Positions 22,122 through 33,397 of a stretch of 64,000 nucleotides of DNA are shown here, piece by piece. Origin of the DNA: Neoceratodus forsteri (taxonomy: Eukaryota > Chordata > Ceratodontiformes > Ceratodontidae); contig CM057449.1 in NCBI GenBank assembly GCA_016271365.2, positions 1,565,210,501-1,565,274,500 of the forward strand, read 5' to 3'. Both the position numbers and the translations under genes were made by a program. Below the pieces are notes generated by a model. That model made no database searches, was not told where the DNA came from, and was given only the letters and a program-made list of their open reading frames with translations. The first letter of the stretch is position 1. Each line of letters opens with the position of its first letter.

Positions 22122-22796
22122 TTAAAGTGAACTTTGCAATACAGTACCAGACCACCACCTCTTTTGGGGGAGGACGGTCAGCTGGAGCATATTATAGCCT
22201 GCAAGAGAGCAAAGGGAATCTGGGATAGAAGACTTCAACCATGATTCGGAGAGCACAAGTATATCAGGTTTATTGACATGGGCCCATGCTTCCAGCTCCA
22301 GGTGATTTGCCAGAAGACTGCGTATGTTTAGGTGGGCAACTCTTAGTCCAGGAGAAAGGGTCGGAGGGTGGGAGAAAGCCTGAGGAGTTATATTGTGAGG
22401 GTCAGTGGGGCCTGGGTTGGTCTCTAGGTCACCAGAGAGTGATAGGGAGATAGCTATAATCCATAGGGTGGCAAGCGCAAAGGCACGAGATACGTATCTG
22501 GGGGAGATATATTTCCTTCCAAGGAAGTACTTGAAGAGACAGCGCAGAGGTTTGAAGCTGAAATCCAAAATTAGTACAGGAGGTGGAGTTGCTAACACCA
22601 GAAGGTTAGAGAACGTAAAGTCATCCAGACAGGTGTCATCAGTAAAGTCACCCAGACAACAGATCTGTAGCAGTGAAGAAACTATCTGCACTGCAGTGAA
22701 TCTGGGATGGATGCTGCTGATGGGGTTGACTAAGCCCAAGCAAAACAGGATCAGGGTAACAGCTGCACTGCAGTGGAGGTAATTGTAAATGATCAA
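22122..22796 (-). pseudogene. N-terminal segment, 2A-like motif and endonuclease start of LINE
   Basis: The 224-codon frame has a hydrophobic N terminus (residues 8-25), a second hydrophobic run at residues 105-120 (LATLWIIAISLSL) and then SGDLETNPGP at residues 121-130. From residue 151 the APE endonuclease begins: LRVAHLNIRSL, then PDILVLSESWLKSSIPDSL and GYN. In known 2A elements the ribosome skips the final Gly-Pro bond, so here the hydrophobic leader would separate from the endonuclease-RT protein. After residue 205 the frame is degraded. The endonuclease continues in other frames to ISDHFPVYCVW near 21750. Confidence 0.78.
22407..22436 (-). other. 2A-like ribosome-skipping motif (SGDLETNPGP)
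   Basis: All residues of the D-x-E-x-N-P-G-P signature are present: D, E, N, P, G and final P. It is preceded by the hydrophobic stretch typical of functional 2A sequences. 2A-like motifs have been described in several APE-type LINE clades, where they sit just upstream of the endonuclease as here. Activity of this exact sequence is inferred. Confidence 0.8.
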
Positions 22797-22814
22797 TCAG
22801 CACACTTGACTTTT

Positions 22815-25200
22815 GCTGCCACATTATTTATTGTTAAAAACAAAATGCTATTTCAAACAAGGCAACTTTTATAAATGCTGTGCTGCCTGGTGCCACAATC
22901 ACCACAGGAAGTCTGTACCCAAGTGCTTCACCCAAGTGGCTTCATCAAACAGCATCTTGCTTTATTATTTTGCAGACCCTATACTCCTGCATCTCCCTAT
23001 CAATCTAATTGAAGACAGGGACTAAGCAGCGGGGTTGCCCTTTTCCCCACTGTTGTTTCTTCTTTAAGTGATGGAGCCCCTCTTGTGTAAACTCCAGCAA
23101 GTCCAGGAAGTAGAGGGTATCAGCTGCAGAAACTCACAGATCAAAATGTTAGCATTTGTGGATGATCTGCTCCTGGCTACCTCCAACCTGTCAGCATTCT
23201 TACCGGAAGCTTTAGCCTTTCTTAAAAACTTTAAACTGCTCTCAGCTCTCGAGGTCAACTGGACCAAGATGGAGGTTCCACCACAGAATAAAGCTACACA
23301 GGAATTCGCCATTCAGCACCTGGGTATCCACTGGCAGCAGCATAAACTTAAATACCTAGGCATAATTCTGACTGCAAACCTCAATACCTTAGCTGACCTT
23401 AACCGTAACCCCCCTTACACACCCTTGATGCAGATTTTGCTAGGTGAAAGAAGCTTAGGTTTACTTTTGGAGGCAAAATTGTGATGTACAAGATGATGGC
23501 TTTCCCCAAAATCTTGTTTTGCCTGAACAGTTTGCCCACAGCCATTCCACCGAGTAAATTTCAGTGATTTGAAAAACTCTTTGTATTCTTTCCCTGGGAA
23601 GGGAAAGAGACATGCTTTAGCCTTCAGAAACTGAGGGTGCCAGGCAAATGGGGAGGCTGGTCTTTGCCCTGGCTCTTGGCATACCACAAAGAAGCAGGCA
23701 TCAAGAACACCCTCCACTGGCTGAATGTTCTGGGGGTGCAGACCCCTGTGCAGTTGTAACTGGAAGCTGGCTTTGCACTGGGTCTGCCTTGGACCCTGTA
23801 GAGTAGGCTCAACCAAGGTCTCCAGAAATACCCAGCATCTCCAGCCCTCTCTTTCACTATCCAAGCCTGGCAAATGCTGATCAAGCCGTGTAAATGGAAA
23901 CTGTCACACTTAGGAAAATGGGAGCCCCTGTGGCACAATCCTCACCTCACTATTGATAACAAACCAGTTAAATGGAACTAATGAGCGGCCAAAGGAATTT
24001 TCATTGTGGGCCACTTACTTGGCCCCCATACTTGCAGCTTGGACTCCTTCCAAAACCTAGCTGCTAGATTTGACTTTCCCCAGATGGACGTATGGCATTT
24101 TGTCCAGCTTCAAACTGCTGTCCATGTGAGAATCTTTCATGAGCCAGGAGCCACAGAAAAACATCTCCCAGTCCAGATAGAAAAATGGCTAGTGCACCCC
24201 CTCAGATTGTGAGGTAGAATTAAGCAATAATGCATGACATGGAGTATGTCAGGCTGAGATAACATCATGTCTCGGGTGGCTGGGCATGAGGGCGTAGGCC
24301 GAGTGTGTCCAACACCAAAAACGTGATGTTATTCCCCACAACACCTGCCCTGGCATCCATTATTGCAATTATAAAATGTCTTGCTTGTAAAAGAAAAAAA
24401 GTGAAAAAATATATGTAAGTTGCTTTTTGAATAGCCATGATGTTGTGCTGGGATAACATCACTGTTGAATGGCAGCACTGACCAATTAGAGCCCAGGATT
24501 TTTCTTGCCATCTAATAATATATGATAATATACAATCTCCTCACATCCCTACCTTACTGAAGTGCAGGAATGCTTGGGAAGTTGAGTTCCAGTTCCACAT
24601 CCTTAAGGAGGACTGGGAGACCATGCTCAAAACTGCACACTCAGACTTCAGGGATATGCCTTACCAACTCATACAAAAGAAAATTCTCCATAGATGACAT
24701 CACACCCCTGGGGTATTAAAAAAATGGGACTTATACTGACTGATGTATGTTGGAGGTGTCACCAAAATGTGGGAACTCTCATCCACTTCCTCTAGTCTTG
24801 CTCTTCTCTTGCACAATTCTTATGATTCTGTAGGGCAGTTACCAAGATAGTAATGCATCTGGATCATGTGTTCTGGTTGCTGGGAGGGACCACACAAACC
24901 CACATTTATCCAAGCACCATAAATTCTAGCTACTGTCAGCAGCACTGGAAGCAAAACGACAAATCCTTCTTAAGTGGAGAACTGACACATCTCCACCTTC
25001 TTGGAATGGTTGACATCACTGATTAAATTGGCGGAATGTGAGAAATTCACATATAGCAAACTCCAGCTTAAGCAGGTTCAAGGCCATATGAGACCATTTT
25101 CTCTGATCAGTCAGGTTTAGAGGTCCATATTATTTTGAATCTGTCTTCTGTTACAGTTTCAATTGTATGATTTAAGATGTTGTAGCTCTTTAAAAGTTGA
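22815..25200 (+). pseudogene. L1-type ORF2 fragment (RT core to C terminus)
   Basis: The reading enters late in the RT: GTKQ...GCPFPPLLFLL (about 23020-23065), MEPLLCKLQQVQEVEGI and the catalytic box AFVDDLLLATSN (about 23153-23190). NWTKMEVPP and LKYLGIILTANL follow. Downstream, TDVCWRCHQNVGTLIHFL (about 24740-24795) is the C-terminal Cys/His motif of L1/Tx1 ORF2. Multiple stops and frameshifts occur. A foldback repeat is inserted at about 24222-24535, between KWLVHPLRL and the following C-terminal part. Confidence 0.8.
24222..24535. mobile_element. Foldback (palindromic) repeat, uninterrupted copy
   Basis: The left arm GCAATAATGCATGACATGG...GATAACATCA (from 24222) is imperfectly complementary to the arm ending GATGTTATTCC...CATCCATTATTGC (to about 24368), giving about 70-bp arms. 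A further block to about 24535 contains TTGTGCTGGGATAAC and CCAATTAGAGCC. The same order of blocks is found split around DIRS element B (54262-54335 and 63189-63410). No coding capacity; transposon class not assigned. Confidence 0.6.
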
Positions 25201-25229
25201 CACGCTTAGCATATTCATTTATTCCAGTG

Positions 25230-26190
25230 CATGATTATTAGATAAAATTGAAAGCCAGAGCCCAACGTAGGGGCCCTGGCGGCAGTCAAGGATATTATGT
25301 AAGTGTGTGCTCTAGCTGATATTTGGTGCCAGCAATATCCTTGTATCCTTGATTCCTGGGCTTCCATCACACTTTCAGATGTGTTGAGTTTTGTCTGACT
25401 TCCCCCTCAGCATCCCAGATGGTGCTTGACTCAAATATAGCCTCCCTCTATCTGTCGGATCACGCTCTGGTTGAACTATTTCTTGGGGCTCTGCCACCCC
25501 CAGGTGTGCCTCATGGCGGCTGAACCCCTTATTGATCCAGGACAAAGATTATGCCCCCTGACTTCGAAAGAAAGCGTTCTCCTACTTCGACCTAAATGAC
25601 ACTGGAGACACCACCAAGGCCTCATCATGGGAAGCCTTCAAGGCCTATATACAAGGCCATATTATGGCCTCTGAAGCTGTATGGCATTAGAGGGAAGCAA
25701 AGCAGAAAGCCTTCAAGAAGGAGCTTGTTGACAAAGTGAAAGCCCTTAAAGAAACTGACCCAGGCCTTCTAGAACCCAATGTGTTAAGTCAGAGCTCTCC
25801 ACGTGCAACTCAATTCCTTAGCAACACAGAAAGCTGAACTGGCAATTATGCATCTTAAGCACAGGTACTGGGACTGGGGGAGAAGGCAGGCAAATTGATG
25901 TCATACAGACTTCGTAGGTAGCAGGCCGATAGGAATATTCATGGCTTAAAAGATTGTTATGGCACCCTGCACACTGCCCCTGAGCAGATCAACCAGGTGA
26001 TATGCACCTTTTCTGAAAAGCTTTACTCCTCTCTGGGTCCTTTTCCTTTCTAAAGACTCCATGAAACTGGAAGCCTTACTTGCAACCCTCTCCCTACGCA
26101 CCCTAAGCGAAGAGCAAAGAGCCACGCTGGAGGCCCCACTCTTCTCTCAAGAGAGGCCATCTCTGCACTTTCCTTGCACAAAGCCCCGAG
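25230..26190 (+). pseudogene. L1-type ORF2 fragment, part before DIRS A
   Basis: The end of the endonuclease is readable near 25300-25480 (ALADIW, then SDHALVELFLG). The connector follows: WEAFKAYIQGHIMASEAVW (about 25630-25685), KQKAFKKELVDKVKALKE, and a pre-RT segment to 26190. The sequence is cut by DIRS A at 26190/26191. L1 C-terminal sequence appears directly beyond the DIRS right end at 38274, so the two flanks look like one interrupted L1, probably with an internal deletion of most of the RT. Confidence 0.7.
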
Positions 26191-26235
26191 AAGAAGAAAT
26201 TAACTTCATACATACCATAATTTCCTTTTATTTTA

Positions 26236-26350
26236 GCTCCAACATTATCAATGGGTAATCATTATAAATGGGTGTAGTGCACCAGGGGAATGGCACAGCC
26301 TAAGCTTTCGAATGTTGGGCACCTGAGGATTCCATACCCTAATTGCAGCT
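26236..26350. repeat. Left inverted terminal repeat of DIRS A
   Basis: Begins GCTCCAACATTATCAATGGG and contains GGGGAATGGCACAGCC and GAATGTTGGGCACC. The reverse complement of 38141-38273 carries the same blocks in the same order with scattered mismatches. The outermost 45 bp (26191-26235) differ between ends, as expected when the two DIRS ends are not identical. Confidence 0.88.
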
Positions 26351-26839
26351 ACCCAGTTAGTACATAGCAGTGCCACGAGAGCTTCATCCACATACAATTA
26401 AAAAACAATCACCTATTATATTAACAATAAACTCTCTAACCTTTCTATCCGAAGTTCAGCAAAGGAATGCATTCGGATCGTGTAGTGAAAAACAAAACTC
26501 TTATGGTGCTTCCCAGGCTCCAGACTTCTCACCGGAGTCACCCCTCTGTGAATTGAAGCTAATATATATATATATATCTATATAACATGAGATGTGTGCT
26601 TTTTTTCTCTCAAAGAGAACTGCAACAGGAAGCACACCTTAATTAATGAAACCTGTTAACCTGCGGTCGCAGATAATTAATAAATCATATAAATCAGCAT
26701 AAAATTTAGATATCAGGAGTACAGTGCAGCAGAACAGAGAGATCCACGTAGGGGATTTTACTTAAAAAAAAAAAAAATAGACCTCTCTCCTAGCATGCAG
26801 GATAAGATTCTCCCTCCGGAGCCATGCTCCTGGGTGGGT

Positions 26840-26950
26840 CCCATTGACAATGTTTGAGCTAACAGAAAAGGAAATTACAGTAAGTGTGAAGTTCATTTCT
26901 TCTTTTTGTAGCGCTCCACATTGTCAATGGGTAATCATTATAAATGGGTT
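26840..26950. repeat. Internal complementary region of DIRS A
   Basis: The first half (CCCATTGACAATGTTTGAGC ... TTCATTTCTTCTT) is the reverse complement of the left end at 26191-26250. The second half (TTTTGTAGCGCTCCACATTG ... GGTAATCATTA) is the reverse complement of the right end at 38235-38273. The region is thus an antisense copy of the joined ends, the diagnostic template for DIRS circle closure. Confidence 0.9.
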
Positions 26951-26954
26951 CTAA

Positions 26955-27775
26955 GAAGCAGTACCCAGAGAAAAAAAACAGGAGGGGAGAGAATGTTATC
27001 CCATACGCTAGATTCTTCAGACTTACTTGCAAACTGCTGCCTGCAACACTCTGTGACCAAAAGCTGTGTCAGCAGAACTCTGAACATCCAATTTATAATG
27101 TTTCGTGAATGTGTGGATTGAGGTCCACGTAGCTGCCTTGCATAGTTCCGCAACTGTGGCCTCATTCCTCTCAGCTCAGAATGTCACCAGAGCCCTGGTG
27201 ACGTAAGCCTTGATAAGAGCCGGAGGTCTCTTCTTTTTTGTCACATAGGCTTTTGCAACACAGGCCCACACCAGCTAGCTAGGGTGGGTTTAGAAGCCTT
27301 CTCTCATTGCTTGGCTGCCCCAAAAAGCACAAATAGACTATCTGAATTATGAAATTCAGATGTATGTCTAAGGTAGATCCTAACTGCCTGCCTGAGGTCC
27401 AGTTTATGCAATTCCTTCTCCTTAGAGTGAGAAGGATGCGGACAGAAGGATGGCAAGCAAATCTCTTGATTTACATGAAAGGCAGTGGGCACTTTAGGGA
27501 TGAAGGATGGGACATTCCTAAGTACCACCTTGTTCTTGTGCATGATAAGGTAGGGCTCCTTATGAGACAAGGCTTGGAGTTCACCCACTCTCCTGGCTGA
27601 GCACATGGCCACTGAAAAACAGATCACATAGGACAATACATACAGTGGCATGGATGACAATGGTTCAAAAGGATCAACACAGAGAGCATTCAGAACCAAC
27701 TTAAGATCCAATGAGGGAACTGGGGATCAAAACAGTGGTCAGCTCCTGCCAACCACATGCAGCAAACTAACAACC
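26955..27775 (-). pseudogene. DIRS A tyrosine recombinase, C-terminal part
   Basis: Frames at 27304-27711 give MCSARRVGELQALSHKE, the box I region with the first catalytic Arg, then LDLRQAVRIYL. Further left in other frames come AELCKAATWTSIHTFTKHYK (about 27080-27145), with the catalytic Tyr near 27085. The HxxR box reads AYVTRA, so its histidine appears lost. Stops and frame changes are present. The N-terminal part lies at 33433-33850, beyond the inserted DIRS C. Confidence 0.85.
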
Positions 27776-27790
27776 TCTCTTTCAAACAAC

Positions 27791-27951
27791 ATGAAGTCTT
27801 GCTGTATTCTGACTATTGCAGTTCGCTCCAGCCTTTAAACTGCCCCGGAGAACAAAGGGTTAACTTTTCTATGCATGGCATAGAATGCTGAGCTCGAGCT
27901 CGGTTGAGGTCTCTGTCTGTTTCCATTTGAATCTATACCATCAGATTCTTT
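27791..27951. repeat. Left inverted terminal repeat of DIRS C
   Basis: About 160 bp, reverse complement of 33237-33397 with roughly six mismatches counted by eye. It includes the palindromes GAGCTCGAGCTC (27890-27901) and TTCTATGCATGGCATAGAA (about 27868-27886), so each terminal repeat can itself fold. Confidence 0.92.
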
Positions 27952-28156
27952 ACTCCTCCTCACTGAACAGTCGCTCTGGAGATTTCTCCTGCAGCTCGGT
28001 TCGAAAGTCGGTTAAAGTGTTGGTTTTAAACAGAAATTTATTCCGCATAGTCGGTACAGTCTCTGTCTGTGGTACCATGAGTACTAGATAGGTTTGTTCT
28101 GTTTTTCTGTGTGGAAATTGTAAAAGAGTTAGATACCGATCATTTGTAGTGAATCC

Positions 28157-29896
28157 TTGTGTTTTACTTTAGTGTGTGGTTACCGGTCCTTATTGGTTCT
28201 GAAAAAAACGTGTTTTGAATGTTTTTTTCCAATACCCGTGACACAGTTAGGAACTGATAAGGGAGTCTTGCCTGCCGATTGCCATAAAAAGGGTAAGTTG
28301 GTTAGGTTGGCCATGTCTGAGAAACCCAAGAAAAAAAACAGGCCCACTGGGTTTCAACACTGTAGTGAGTGTGGGGAGGTCTTTGCTAAGGCCGATCCCC
28401 ACATCACCTGTGTTTATTGTCTGGGGTTTGAACACCTCGATATAGACTGCCAAATATGTAAACATTTTCCTAAATCTACCCTTGAAAAGAGATTAGGTAG
28501 ACTGAGGGAAAAGAAGGCCGAGAAGTCCGCTGGCCTAGGTGGCCAGCCCGGTTCGGTTCCGACCGAACCAGAAGGCGTGCCCTCTGACGAGGGTGATACT
28601 TCTTTGGGTAAGAGGAGAGCCGATCCTGAGGGATCGGTTCCTACAAAAAGAAAACGCAAAGACAAATCGACCGGTTAGGATCCAGAGGTTCACGTTCCGA
28701 CCGCCGATGAAATAGCCAGAGTGATTTGGATTGTGGAATCGCTTCTCCCGGTTCCGACCGATCCGGCACCTTTTGGCAGGGGTTCGGTTCGGTCGGTTCC
28801 CCCGGTTCAAGATAATACCCCAGATGACTTTTATGAACCGGAGTTTGAGGAGGAGGGGGAGTTTGAAGATAAAAGTCCGGATGTGCCTGTGGAACCGGAC
28901 ATCTCCCCAGACAGACCTTCGGGTGTATCCTCTCCTAGGCTTTCTGAGTGCCCTTCCCACTTTCTGTTTTACAGAAAGGTGGCGGAAACCCTCCAGCTTC
29001 CTATGGAGGAGGCAATGGAGGATGAAGAGGAACCTGATTATGTGGAAATGATGGACATCCCAGAGTCCAGGAGACTCTCTATTCCCCTTCACAAATCCTT
29101 TGGGAAGCAGACACAAAAAATCCTAAAGTCTCCCAATTCTGTACCTCCTGTTGACAAAAAGATGGACAAGAGGTATACACTATCAGGCTCAGATACGGAG
29201 TTTTTATACCAACAATGCAGCCATGTTGGGGTAGTACAGGCTGCTGCCTGTGACAAGGCAAACATTCCCTTTGCTACACACCCCCCAGACAAAGACTCCA
29301 GGAAGATTGATGCCGTGGCATAAAAGCAGTACATGGCATCTTCCTTGGGACTCAGGCAGGTGAATTATATGGCCTATACAGCCAGGTACCAGAAGTCCAG
29401 GTGGGACACTGTACTGGCACTGGCTAAAAAGGCTTCCCCCCAGCTGGCCAAGGAGCTGGAGGAGGTGGCTGCTGATGGGATTGAGGCATCAAAGGTACAA
29501 TTTCATGCTGCTGTGGACACCAATGATGTGTCATCAAGAGTCATAGCTACATCTGGCTTGGCTCAGATGTACTAGCCTCTCACAGGATACTCAGGCTAAG
29601 GCCATGGATTTTCCTATGGTGGGTAATTTTCTGTTTGGGGAGCAGACAGAGAATTACATGAAAAGATGGATGAGTACAGGACCACTTATAGGAGTGCTCA
29701 GGCCAAGGAAAGACAAGCAACTCCTCAGAGGCAGCAATCTAGGGACAGGGGCAGGCCTTTTCATATGCCTTTTTATCAAGCACAGGCCTCTTCTCCCTTT
29801 TCACAGAGGGGGTTCTTTAGAGGGAGAGGCAGAAGGGGGATGAGCAGAGCTGCATCCACCCCTCTGCCTAAGGCTCCTGCCAAGCAGATACCCTGA
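28157..29896 (+). pseudogene. DIRS C gag-like protein, with in-frame stops
   Basis: A single frame carries MSEKPKKKNRPTGFQHCSEC then CVYCLGFEHLDIDCQICKHF (about 28310-28470), a Cys/His cluster typical of DIRS ORF1. A lysine-rich segment (GKRRADPEG, PTKRKRKDK) at about 28610-28675 could be a nuclear signal. Acidic regions, a conserved DKRYTLSGSD-type core (about 29165-29190) and an Arg/Gly-rich end (RGFFRGRGRRGMSR, about 29810-29850) follow. In-frame stops are at 28676-28678, 29321-29323 and 29573-29575, with a disturbed patch at 29576-29660. The start could be the internal Met of MSEKPKK at 28313. Confidence 0.78.
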
Positions 29897-30134
29897 TGAG
29901 TCTGCCCGGGTTGACTCTCCTATTCCTGTAGGGGGCAGGCTGGCTTACTATGTCCAGGACTGGATGTCTATTACATCAGAAAAGTGGGTCCTGGAAATAG
30001 TAAGCCAGGGACTGGTTCTCAGCTTTAAAAAATGTCCAAAGATGAGAACCAGATCTTTTCCACCTGAGGTCTCTCCGAGACCCTTGCCCTGGAGGCAGAA
30101 GTTTCATCTCTTCTGGCTCTAAGAGCCATAGAGA

Positions 30135-31522
30135 GTGTTTCTACCCTACACTGGGGGAAAAGGTCTGTACTCCAGATACTTCCTTACGCCAAAAAAGATA
30201 GGGGAGTGGCAACCCATCCTAGATCTAAGATACCTGAACAAACATCTTCTAAAACCAAAGTTCAAGATGGTAACTCTGGGAATAATTCTTCCTTCTCTAA
30301 GGTCAGGGGACTGGCTAGTCTCCCTGGACCTCAAAGATGCCTACTTTCATATTCCTATCAGGTGTTCCCACAGAAAGTACCTCAGGTTCAAGTTGCCCTC
30401 AGGCCATTATCAGTTCAAAGCAATTCCCTTTAGCCTAACATCAGCTCCAAGGGTCTTCACAAAGTGCCTGGCAGTAGTTGTTGCCTTTCTAAGAAGGCAA
30501 AATATTTCCATTTTTCCATATCTGGAGGATTGGCTCATAGTAGGTCAGTCTCCAGACCAAGTCAAGTCAGACCTGCAAGTGACTCAGCAAGTGCTCACTT
30601 CTCTGGGTTTCCTTCTCAACCTCCCAAATCAGTTCTTGAACCAGTTCAGCTCCTTACCTTTATAGGGGCAGAGCTGGATACTGTCAAAGCAAGAGCCTGT
30701 CTTCCCCTGGAAAGGGCAAGGGTTCTTATTGAACTGGCTTCGTCCTTCAGCCTTCAGGTGTTCCGACCAGCAAGGCACTTCCTCCAGCTCTTGGGCCACA
30801 TGGCAGCTTCCACAGCAGTGGTCCAAGGGGCAAGATTTCAGATGAGGGACATTCAGTTCCATCTGAGGGCCTTTTGGTCCCAGAGGAAGGACCCTCTTAC
30901 CAAACTGATTCCAGTTACTCGGACACTGATCCAAGCTCTTCAATGGTGGCAGGATCAGGACAATTTAAGGCAAAGGGTCCCTTTTGTCACTCAGTCTCAT
31001 TCGATGGTCCTTACCATGGATGCTTCTCTTTTGGGGTGGGGAGCTCATCTGGGGGATCTCACAGCCCAAGGACTGTGGTCTCTCCAGGAGTCCCTCCTTC
31101 ATATCAATCTCCTGGAACTCAGGGCAGTGTTTCATGCCCTACAAGCTTTTTCCAGGTTGGTGCAGAACAAGGTGGTTCAGGTCAGGACAGACAACACCAC
31201 AACCATGTGGTACATCAACAAACAGGGAGGCACTTGGTCTATGGCCTTGTGCATGGAAGCCATGAAATTGTGGTCCTTGGCTTATTCCCTGCAGACCTCT
31301 CTGATAGCAGTCCACCTTCCAAGAAAGGACAATGTGCTAGCAGATGCACTGAGCAGGATCTCCCAGGGCCACCACAAATGGTCCCTGGACCCCCTGGTTT
31401 TGAAAGTGTTTTTTTCAAGGTGGGGCACTCCAGAAATAGATCTCTTTGCAGCCCCAATCACCAACTTCCTCTGTTTTGTTGCAGACTCCCAATCTTGGGT
31501 TCAGTCCCTCTGGATGCTCTGA
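30135..31522 (+). pseudogene. DIRS C reverse transcriptase-RNase H, one frameshift
   Basis: The RT reads LTPKKIGEWQPILDLRYLN (about 30180-30240), LVSLDLKDAYFHIPI (about 30318-30362) and KYLRFKLPSGHYQFKAIPF. The catalytic box is FPYLEDWLIVG near 30515-30545, where the usual YLDD has become YLED. A frameshift near 30600-30660 moves the reading into the RNase H frame. There the reading gives VLTMDASLLGWGAHL (first Asp, about 31010-31050), INLLELRAVFHALQAF, VRTDNTTTMWYINKQGG and VHLPRKDNVLADALSR (about 31310-31360). The end EIDLFAAPITNF is typical of DIRS. Confidence 0.9.
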
Positions 31523-31846
31523 TTTTAAACTGGGAGGGGAAATTTCTGTATGCCTTCCCTCCCTTTCCTCTCCTGTTCAAAGTCCTAGTCAAGATAAGGT
31601 CACAGCCTTGCAAAGTGATTCTGATTGCTCCGGACTGGGCCAGACAGCCTTGGTACCCCCTGCTGCTGTCTCTAGCAGTCCATCTTCCCCTGTCTCTTCC
31701 CAGGAATTACAACCTGTTAACCTCCTCTCAGGGGAGGATTTGGTACCCCAATCTTCAGTCCCTCAATCTCAAGGCATGGCTCTTGAAGAGCTAGAGTATT
31801 CGGATTTGCATCTGTCCCAAGGGGTTCTGGATATTCTCAAAGCCTC

Positions 31847-32830
31847 TTGAAAGCCTGCCACAGAAAGACTTATGACTCCAAATGGAAAAGATTCAGCATT
31901 TGGTGTTCCAAGAAACATATATCCCCAGACACTGATGAATTGCCTACAGTTCTGGATTATTTGGTCCATCTTAATGGTCTAGGCCTCAGACCAGCTACTC
32001 TCAAGGTACACTTGTCAGCTGTTTCTGCTTTTCTGTCGGTGGGAAAGCATTCCTCACTGTCATCTCACCCTGTATTCTGCAAATTTTTCAAAGGATTGCT
32101 TCATACCAATCCTCCCTTTAGGAATCCTGCCCCTGCCTAGCACGTAAATATTTGCATTGCCCGACTTATGCAACCTCCTTTTAAGCCTATGTCCTCAGCA
32201 GAGCTTAAGTGCTTGAATTGGAAAACTGTGTTTTTGGTAGCCATCACCTCTGCCAGACATATCAGTGAATTGCAAGCCCTGTCAGTGGAACCTGATTTTA
32301 TCTTTTTGCATAGAGATAAAGTGGTCCTTAGAACCAATAGGAGGTTCTTGCCCAAAGTGGTTTCAGACTTCCACTTAAATCAGTCCATGTCTCTCCCTGT
32401 CTTCTTCACTGATCATTATTCCTCAGGGGAGAGAAGGCTACACAGTCTGGATGTTAAAAGAGCCCTTAGCTACTACATAGAGCGTACCAAGGGTCGCAGG
32501 TTTGAATCCCTCCAGTTATTCCTCACTTATGGGGAAGTGGGAAAAGGCAAACCTGCCACCAAGAGAACTATTGCCAGGTGGATTGTATCTTGTATACAAT
32601 TCTGCTATGAGAAACTAGGAAAGATCCCACCTTCAGGCCTGAGGGCTCACTCTACAAGAGGTACAACTGCTTCCCTGGCTGCTGCCAGGGATATCCCTCT
32701 CTTTGAAATTTGTCAAGCAGCCACCTGGAAAACAGTCCATACCTTTACCAAGCATTACTCTCTGGATATCCAGGCTAGGAGTGATGCTCGGTTTGGCACA
32801 GCAGTACTTCAGAGCCTATTCCCAAAGTAG
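31847..32830 (+). pseudogene. DIRS C tyrosine recombinase, one nonsense codon
   Basis: The enzyme integrates the circular DNA copy by strand exchange. The frame is continuous for 327 codons apart from a TAG at 32138-32140 in the linker. The N-terminal SAM-like domain includes ATLKVHLSAVSAFLSVG. The catalytic residues of the family are all visible: Arg in TSARHISELQ (32255-32257), His and Arg in AHSTRGTTAS (32648 and 32657), and the nucleophile Tyr in HTFTKHYSLD (32756-32758). It ends LQSLFPK, just before the internal complementary region. One reversion would make it open. Confidence 0.92.
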
Positions 32831-32868
32831 GTTCTTTCCCTCCTCCATGGAAGTACTGCTTGGTAGTC

Positions 32869-32968
32869 TGCAATAGTCAGAATACAGTAAGACTTCATGT
32901 TGTTTGAAGAAAAAATTACTCACCTCAGTAATTATGTTTCTTCTAATGGAGTCTTTCTGTATTCTGAC
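32869..32968. repeat. Internal complementary region of DIRS C
   Basis: The segment 32869-32909 is the reverse complement of 27781-27821 with one mismatch over 41 bases. The segment 32918-32968 is the reverse complement of 33374-33424 with a few mismatches. The two halves meet as the ends of the element would meet in a circle. Confidence 0.93.
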
Positions 32969-33236
32969 CTCCCTCCCTCCCTGCCTCCCCTCTCAGAACC
33001 TGTTTTTGGGAAGTGGGTGGGCAGGTGCAGTGTTGCAAAGAGGTGCCTATTACACACCCTCCCTTTATTGCTTGGGTGATTTTTGTTATTGTTGTTACCC
33101 CTTAATGGGGTTGTTTTTTTGGTTTTGGGTTTTCCTGACTTGAGTCTTTTTTGGGAATCCAAAACTCCATGTTGCCAGTTGGCTAGTAAAAACTTTTACA
33201 ATTTCCACATAGGAGGGTTAGTGAGTTGTTGCTCGT

Positions 33237-33397
33237 AAGAATCTGATGGTTTAGATTCAAAGGGAAACAGACAGAGACCTCAACCGAGCTCGAGCTCAGC
33301 ATTCTATGCCATGCATAGAAAAGTTAACCCTTTGTTCTCCGGGGCAGTTTAAAGGCTGGCGCTAACTGCAATAGCCAGAATACAGCAAGACTCCATT
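33237..33397. repeat. Right inverted terminal repeat of DIRS C
   Basis: Starts AAGAATCTGATGG, contains CCTCAACCGAGCTCGAGCTC and GGGGCAGTTTAAAGGCTGG, and ends CAAGACTCCAT. It pairs with 27791-27951. Confidence 0.92.

Larger units (their letters stand above)
18736..22810 (-). mobile_element. APE-type LINE with 2A-like motif, nearly full length, minus strand
   Basis: Read right to left, the element has an ORF start at 22796, a 2A-like motif and an endonuclease (22120-22410, continuing to about 21640). Then come an RT (20349 down to about 19180) and a 3' UTR ending in a TTTATTTATTTA tract at about 18736. The RT start FKKGDPKILPNYCPIAVLP and the ISDHFPVY endonuclease end place it in the CR1/L2/Rex1 group; the exact clade is unresolved. 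An unrelated LINE 3' end (20738-21300) lies between endonuclease and RT and explains the over-long spacing. Several frameshifts are present. Confidence 0.75.

Noticed and set aside
16650..25200. One L1 element spanning both L1 pieces at 16.65 and 22.8 kb
   Set aside because: Plausible, but the N-terminal RT region is missing between the pieces, so continuity cannot be shown from sequence alone.
26560..26583. AT microsatellite as a regulatory or structural signal
   Set aside because: Short (AT)n run within DIRS A non-coding sequence, ordinary.
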